A stretch of 11,223 nt of DNA, taken from the NCBI GenBank assembly GCA_002369175.1, contig DFES01000208.1, forward strand, positions 1 to 11,223, given 5' to 3'. Made by a program: the position numbers and the translations under genes. Shown one piece after another: positions 7,322 through 11,223 of this stretch; within the stretch, counting starts at the first letter, position 1; each line of letters begins with the position of its first letter. The notes under the pieces are model-generated. The model made no database searches and was not told the DNA's origin. It worked only from the letters and a program-made list of their open reading frames with translations. The stretch is from Selenomonadaceae bacterium UBA3796. Lineage in GTDB: Bacteria > Bacillota > Negativicutes > Selenomonadales > Selenomonadaceae.

Positions 7322-7356
7322 ACGTGATTTGCAAGAAGGACTTTTGCAAATCACGT
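7322..7356. terminator. 13-bp perfect hairpin after the adenosyltransferase gene
   Basis: ACGTGATTTGCAA (7322-7334) and TTGCAAATCACGT (7344-7356) form a perfect inverted repeat around nine bases, and two further pairs can form inside the loop. On the + strand the tail is CTAATATTATCTT, poor for intrinsic termination. On the - strand the stem is followed by six T residues (complement of A7317-A7322, one of them within the stem). It probably ends the preceding operon, perhaps bidirectionally, but as drawn it is a better - strand terminator. Confidence 0.6.
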
Positions 7357-7444
7357 CTAATATTATCTTGTCATAAAATAGCGTACTGGCGCGAAGGAGG
7401 GGAGAGGTTTTCCAGTTATGTTTTCAGTTATGAGGTGAAAAAGT
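7357..7444 (+). promoter_or_regulatory. Leader region of the CstA-like gene, promoter not resolved
   Basis: A -10-like TAAAAT lies at 7374-7379 without a convincing -35, and TTGTCA at 7368-7373 lacks a -10 at the right distance, so I do not assign a promoter. Two Shine-Dalgarno-like sequences are present: AAGGAGG at 7394-7400 and GAGGTGA at 7432-7438. The second serves the CstA-like start at 7445. A six-codon open frame (7418-7438) lies between them. The octamer CAGTTATG occurs twice (7413-7420, 7425-7432). Confidence 0.35.
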
Positions 7445-8881
7445 ATGATTACATTTTTGATTGCTTTATGCGCACTTATTGTCGGCTATCTCATTTACGG
7501 AAAAATCGTGGACACATTCTTTGCCCCAACGGATCGACCGACGCCGGCAGTAGTGCATAATGACGGTGTTGATTACATTCCGCTTCCGACTTGGAAGGTG
7601 TTCTTGATTCAGCTTCTCAACATCGCCGGACTCGGGCCGATCTTCGGCGCACTGGGCGGCGCTCTCTGGGGACCGAGCGTCTATCTCTGGATTGTCCTGG
7701 GAACGATCTTTGCCGGTGGCGTACATGACTATCTTTCCGGCATGATCTCATTGCGTGAGGACGGCAAGAGCATTTCGGAGGTTGTCGGTCATCACATGGG
7801 ACCTGTGATGCTGCTCGTCATGCGCGTGTTCTCCGTGGTGCTTCTGATCCTGGTAGGTACTGTGTTCATGACGGGCCCCGCCGGACTTCTTGCGAAGCTT
7901 ACCGGCATTGCCGTGACCTATGTGCTGCCCTGTGTTCTGATCTATTATTTCCTGGCAACACTCCTGCCCATTGACACACTGATTGCCCGTTTTTACCCCC
8001 TGTTTGGCGCCTGCCTGATCATCATGGCACTCGGCATCATGGGCGGTATGCTCTTCGGTGTCGGCGGACATACGATGCCGGAGATGCAGCTGGCGAATCT
8101 GCATCCGAAAGGGGATGCCATGCCGATTTGGCCGCTGATGTTCATCACCGTGGCCTGCGGTGCCGTTTCCGGCTTCCACTCCACGCAGTCGCCGATTATG
8201 GCACGCTGCCTGCGGGATGAGCGCCTTGGACGTCCCGTGTTTTACGGCGCAATGGTGGCAGAGGGCATCATCGCTCTCATTTGGGCGACGGCTGGTATTA
8301 CCTTCTATGATGGAACGGGCGGACTTGCCAAGGCCATGGCAGCCGGTGGCGCCGGTACGGTTGTCTATGATGTTTGCGTTGGATTTCTCGGCGGCAACGG
8401 CATTGGCGGCTATATCGGAGCAACGCTGGCCATGCTGGGCGTCATTGCATGCCCCATCACTTCCGGCGATACGGCATTCCGCTCCGCCCGCCTGACCTTG
8501 GCGGACTGGATCGGACTGGATCAGAAGACTTCCCCGAAGCGGCTCATGCTCGCTATCCCTATCCTTGCCATCGGCGGCATTCTCTCCCAGATGGACTTCA
8601 ACATCATCTGGCGTTACTTCTCCTGGTCGAACCAGACATTGGCCATGATCGTGCTCTGGACAGGTGCGGTGTATCTCTATCGCACGAAGAAGGGGAGCAA
8701 GGCATATCTCATTCCTGCGATTCCGGCGACCTTCATGGCAGCCGTCACCTTCACTTACATCCTTCAGGCACCGGAAGGCTTCAAGCTGCCGACGGACATC
8801 ACCTATCCCGCAGGATTCCTTTTTGCGGCAGTCTGCGTGGTGTTGTTCCTCAAATCGACCCTTATGAAAAAATCTGCATGA
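7445..8881 (+). CDS. Short CstA-family (carbon starvation/pyruvate) transporter
   Basis: A 478-residue, highly hydrophobic inner-membrane protein of the CstA family, with roughly a dozen membrane segments, the first at residues 2-19. Family motifs are clear: NIAGLGPIFGALGGALWGP (59-77), FAGGVHDYLSGMISLR (89-104), SGFHSTQSPIMARCL (242-256), TSGDTAFRSARL (339-350) and FSWSNQTLA (392-400). Escherichia coli members CstA and BtsT are about 700 residues and import pyruvate (CstA also linked to peptides); this is the shorter form common in anaerobic Firmicutes, and nothing indicates truncation. The start at 7445 lies six bases after GAGGTGA (7432-7438). It seems to be a single-gene unit, with a hairpin on each side. 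In other bacteria such genes answer to LytS/LytR-type sensors or carbon limitation; no such regulator is visible here. Substrate is inferred from family only. Confidence 0.94.
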   Translation: MITFLIALCALIVGYLIYGKIVDTFFAPTDRPTPAVVHNDGVDYIPLPTWKVFLIQLLNIAGLGPIFGALGGALWGPSVYLWIVLGTIFAGGVHDYLSGMISLREDGKSISEVVGHHMGPVMLLVMRVFSVVLLILVGTVFMTGPAGLLAKLTGIAVTYVLPCVLIYYFLATLLPIDTLIARFYPLFGACLIIMALGIMGGMLFGVGGHTMPEMQLANLHPKGDAMPIWPLMFITVACGAVSGFHSTQSPIMARCLRDERLGRPVFYGAMVAEGIIALIWATAGITFYDGTGGLAKAMAAGGAGTVVYDVCVGFLGGNGIGGYIGATLAMLGVIACPITSGDTAFRSARLTLADWIGLDQKTSPKRLMLAIPILAIGGILSQMDFNIIWRYFSWSNQTLAMIVLWTGAVYLYRTKKGSKAYLIPAIPATFMAAVTFTYILQAPEGFKLPTDITYPAGFLFAAVCVVLFLKSTLMKKSA

Positions 8882-8912
8882 GGAGTTGGCAATAAATAAA
8901 TCTTAGTTTCCC

Positions 8913-8948
8913 AATGGCCCACCGTGCGTAAACGCACGGCGGGCCATT
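8913..8948 (+). terminator. Long GC-rich hairpin after the CstA-like gene
   Basis: AATGGCCC (8913-8920) pairs with GGGCCATT (8941-8948). After an A-C mismatch, CCGTGCG (8922-8928) pairs with CGCACGG (8933-8939) around a TAAA loop. No T-run follows directly; a T-rich stretch (8971-8984, thirteen T with one C) comes 22 bases later, preceded by a short GCTTT/AAAGC stem (8950-8954, 8963-8967). It most likely ends the CstA transcript, possibly in two steps, but the gap between stem and T-run is unusual. Confidence 0.6.
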
Positions 8949-9057
8949 AGCTTTCATCCGCAAAAGCAAATTTTTTTCTTTTTTACAAATAAAAGCAGGA
9001 GTATTGGCTAGATTCAGAGAATAAGGAAAGAAGTTAAGCTATGAGGAGGGACTGGGA

Positions 9058-11106
9058 ATGAAAGAATACAAGAGCACGAATATTCGCAATGTGGCAGTAA
9101 TCGGACATGGCAAGACCGGGAAAACAAGCCTCCTGGAAGCCTGCCTGTTCAATGCCGGGGCTGTCAAGCGACTGGGGAAGGTAGAGGACGGTTCCGGTGT
9201 TTTGGATTACGAGCAGGAAGAAGCAAAGCGGAAAATGACCATTACCGACACGCTGGCGGTATCGGAGTGGAAGGATTATAAGCTCAATTTCATCGATACG
9301 CCGGGTTATCCCGACTTCATCGGGGATGTCCGTGGCGCTTTGGCGGCTGTAGACAGTGCACTCATTGTTATTTCTGCTCCGGCCGGCATAGAGGTGGAAA
9401 CAGAGAGGGCCTGGGCGCTCTGCGAGGAACTGGAGCTTCCGAGAGCCTTCTTCGTGAACAAAATGGATCGTGAGCATGCGGATTTCGACGGCGTGGTAGA
9501 GGAGCTGCGCGTCCGCTTCGGCAACGGCGTTGTACCGGTACAGCTTCCCATCGGCAAAGAGGCAGCTTTCCAGGGTGTGGCGGATCTTCTGTCCCTGCGC
9601 ATGAAAATCGTCCACCACGAGGAGGATGAGATTCCGGAATACATCAAGGGAGATGTGGAGGAAGCCCGTCAAAAGCTCATTGAAGCAGTGGCAGAGTTCA
9701 ATAACGAGCTTCTGGAAAAATACATCGAGGGCGCGGGTATCACGGAAGTGGAAGTCGCAGCGGCTCTGATTGAAGGCATACAGGCAGGGAAGATCTTCCC
9801 CGTGTTCTGCGGTTCGGCTCTGCGGAATGCAGGCATCAAAAAACTCATGAACGGCATCGTGGAATACATGCCGACACCGTATTTCAAGGTTTCCCTTGGC
9901 GTTCATCCCCAGACGGACGAACTCATGGAGCGCAAGACGGAAGATCCCTTCTCCGCACAGGTATTCAAGACCATCGTGGATCCCTTCGTGGGAAGGCTTT
10001 CCTTCCTGCGGATTCTTTCCGGGGATATGAAAGGGGATTCTTCTTACTATAATGCCAACAGCGATGCAACGGAGCGCATTGGAAATATCTTCACCATGAT
10101 TGGAAAACAGCAGCAGAGCCTGGCCGTTGCCCATGCGGGAGATATTGTGGTAGCGGCAAAGCTCCAGGAAACAGCAACGGGAGATACTCTCTGCGACAAG
10201 AGCAGTCCCATCCGCTATGAGAAGATCGAATACCCGGAGGCCATGCTTGCCATGGCAGTGTCGGCAAAGAAGAAGGGCGAGGAGGACAAGGTGTTCAGCG
10301 CCATTGCCCGGCAGTGCGAGGAGGATCCTTCCCTGATTCTTGAGAAAAACAAGGAAACACGCCAGACCATTGTCCGCGGCATTGGAGAGATGCATCTGGA
10401 TATTTTGGCGGACAAGCTTCAGCGGAAGTTCGGTGCAGAAATGATGCTTTCCCAGCCGAGGATTGCTTATCGGGAGACCATCCGCAAAAGCGTCAAGGTG
10501 GAGGGGAAGCACAAGAAGCAGAGCGGCGGACATGGGCAGTACGGCCACGTATGGCTGGAGCTTACCCCCCAGGCGGCAGGAGAGGGAAATTCCTTCAGCG
10601 AGAGCATTTTTGGCGGCAGTGTGCCACGCCAGTTCATCCCCGCAGTGGAAAAAGGTACAACGGAGACCCTTGCGGCAGGAATTCTTGCAGGATATCCTGT
10701 AGTGGATATCAAGGTGAACCTCTATGACGGTTCCTATCATACGGTGGACTCCTCCGAGGCGGCTTTCAAGACAGCAACGGCGCTTGCCCTCAAGAAGGGT
10801 GTTATGGAGGCATCCCCCGTGCTTTTGGAGCCCATTGACGAGATTACCGTGGTTGCTCCCGAGTACTACATGGGCGATGTCATGGGCAAGCTGAACTCCA
10901 AGCGGGCCAAGATTCTCGGCATGGAGGGCAAGGGAAAAGATTTCAGCGAAGTTAAGGCATACATTCCGGAGGCCGAGCTTTACAAATACGCCACGGAACT
11001 TCGTTCCCAGACACAGGGGCGTGGCTCCTATTCCCTGAAGTTTGACCATTATGAGGTAGTTCCGGAAAAACTTGCGGAGAAAATCATCGAAGAATCGAAG
11101 AAATAA
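9058..11106 (+). CDS. Elongation factor G-like protein (second-type EF-G)
   Basis: A 682-residue translational GTPase with the five-domain EF-G plan: G domain to about 270, II about 290-380, III about 395-470, IV about 475-600, V to the end. Motifs are G1 GHGKTGKTS (16-24), G3 DTPGY (80-84), G4 NKMD (134-137) and G5 GSAL (252-255). Standard EF-G has AHIDAGKTT and DTPGH; here the switch II histidine that aids GTP hydrolysis is Tyr84. This pattern is known in the EF-G-like lineage that includes Thermus EF-G-2, distinct from the main fusA. The domain IV tip, DGSYHTVDSSEAAFK, keeps the histidine (H561) equivalent to E. coli H583. AGGAGGG (9044-9050), seven bases upstream, supports the start. It is not next to rpsL/rpsG/tuf, where main fusA sits, and appears monocistronic. 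Role in translocation or recycling is unsettled. It differs from the TetM/TetO ribosomal protection proteins in its motifs. Confidence 0.93.
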   Translation: MKEYKSTNIRNVAVIGHGKTGKTSLLEACLFNAGAVKRLGKVEDGSGVLDYEQEEAKRKMTITDTLAVSEWKDYKLNFIDTPGYPDFIGDVRGALAAVDSALIVISAPAGIEVETERAWALCEELELPRAFFVNKMDREHADFDGVVEELRVRFGNGVVPVQLPIGKEAAFQGVADLLSLRMKIVHHEEDEIPEYIKGDVEEARQKLIEAVAEFNNELLEKYIEGAGITEVEVAAALIEGIQAGKIFPVFCGSALRNAGIKKLMNGIVEYMPTPYFKVSLGVHPQTDELMERKTEDPFSAQVFKTIVDPFVGRLSFLRILSGDMKGDSSYYNANSDATERIGNIFTMIGKQQQSLAVAHAGDIVVAAKLQETATGDTLCDKSSPIRYEKIEYPEAMLAMAVSAKKKGEEDKVFSAIARQCEEDPSLILEKNKETRQTIVRGIGEMHLDILADKLQRKFGAEMMLSQPRIAYRETIRKSVKVEGKHKKQSGGHGQYGHVWLELTPQAAGEGNSFSESIFGGSVPRQFIPAVEKGTTETLAAGILAGYPVVDIKVNLYDGSYHTVDSSEAAFKTATALALKKGVMEASPVLLEPIDEITVVAPEYYMGDVMGKLNSKRAKILGMEGKGKDFSEVKAYIPEAELYKYATELRSQTQGRGSYSLKFDHYEVVPEKLAEKIIEESKK

Positions 11107-11122
11107 GAAACGGAAGCATTCC

Positions 11123-11160
11123 AAGGTGCATCTTTCCAGTGTGGGAAGATGCACCTTTTT
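11123..11160 (+). terminator. Intrinsic terminator of the EF-G-like gene
   Basis: AAGGTGCATCTT (11123-11134) pairs perfectly with AAGATGCACCTT (11146-11157). The stem extends by a T-G wobble and two C-G pairs to a five-base loop (11138-11142). T11156-T11160 follows, then another T-rich run. This is a strong rho-independent terminator, 16 bases after the stop codon. Confidence 0.93.
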
Positions 11161-11177
11161 CCATTTATTTTTAACAA

Positions 11178-11215
11178 TTGAGCCAATTGCGTTTCCTAAG
11201 ATATGATGGTATGAT
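11178..11215 (+). promoter_or_regulatory. Promoter for a gene beyond the right edge
   Basis: TATGAT at 11210-11215 is preceded by TGG (extended -10), with TTGCGT at 11187-11192 and a 17-bp spacer. A second overlapping pair is TTGAGC (11178-11183) and TATGAT (11202-11207) with an 18-bp spacer. Two CAATTG hexamers (11175-11180, 11184-11189) surround the -35 elements. Transcription would start near or just past the window end. Confidence 0.5.
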
Positions 11216-11223
11216 TAAACAAT

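Noticed and set aside
7324..7560. A 78-codon + strand frame starting inside the hairpin after the adenosyltransferase
   Set aside because: It begins with GTG within a hairpin stem, lacks a ribosome site, and runs out of frame into the clear CstA-like coding region.
9034..11154. A 706-codon open frame on the - strand over the EF-G-like gene
   Set aside because: Same cause: it mirrors the sense codons of a full translational GTPase. It has no credible ribosome site and its predicted start lies inside the EF-G terminator stem.

Overview
The window reads as ordinary, gene-dense chromosome from a low-to-mid GC Gram-positive-lineage anaerobe, with GC content near 50 percent. The smc-ftsY pair, strong AGGAGG-type ribosome binding sites, intrinsic terminators and the character of the proteins fit Firmicutes, most likely Negativicutes (Selenomonas/Mitsuokella-like). 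That placement is inferred from protein resemblance and was not tested by a search. All eight genes lie on the + strand. There is no RNA gene, CRISPR array, transposase or clear mobile element.

Layout. (1) Positions 1-317 are non-coding: two terminator-like hairpins close an upstream unit, followed by an 11-bp-spaced TTTGCC repeat cluster, then a promoter whose spacer holds a perfect 17-bp palindrome. (2) Positions 318-4825 and on to 5757 hold a LysR-type regulator, smc (chromosome condensation ATPase) and ftsY (signal recognition particle receptor). They are tightly spaced with no visible terminator between them. (3) Positions 5789-7317 hold a new promoter with a consensus TATAAT, then a gamma-carbonic anhydrase-like hexapeptide protein, nucleoside diphosphate kinase (ndk) and a PduO-type corrinoid adenosyltransferase, ending at a 13-bp perfect hairpin. 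(4) Positions 7445-8881 hold a short CstA-family transporter, followed by a long GC-rich hairpin. (5) Positions 9058-11106 hold a second-type elongation factor G (EF-G-like, with Tyr in place of the switch II His), closed by a clean intrinsic terminator. (6) The last 45 bases carry a promoter for a gene beyond the window.

How the genes work together. smc and ftsY are an old Firmicute neighbourhood for chromosome segregation and membrane protein targeting; the usual upstream partner rnc is not here and a LysR regulator occupies its place. The middle cluster is metabolic: CO2/bicarbonate or another hexapeptide-fold activity, nucleotide balancing, and coenzyme B12 activation. The CstA-like protein is probably a pyruvate or peptide permease.

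The points most worth following are the ATAA-N7-TTAT palindrome placed exactly inside the lysR promoter and its possible influence on smc-ftsY, the divergent EF-G, and the hairpin at 7322-7356 whose U-tract is on the wrong strand for the genes around it. I see no convincing undescribed system.
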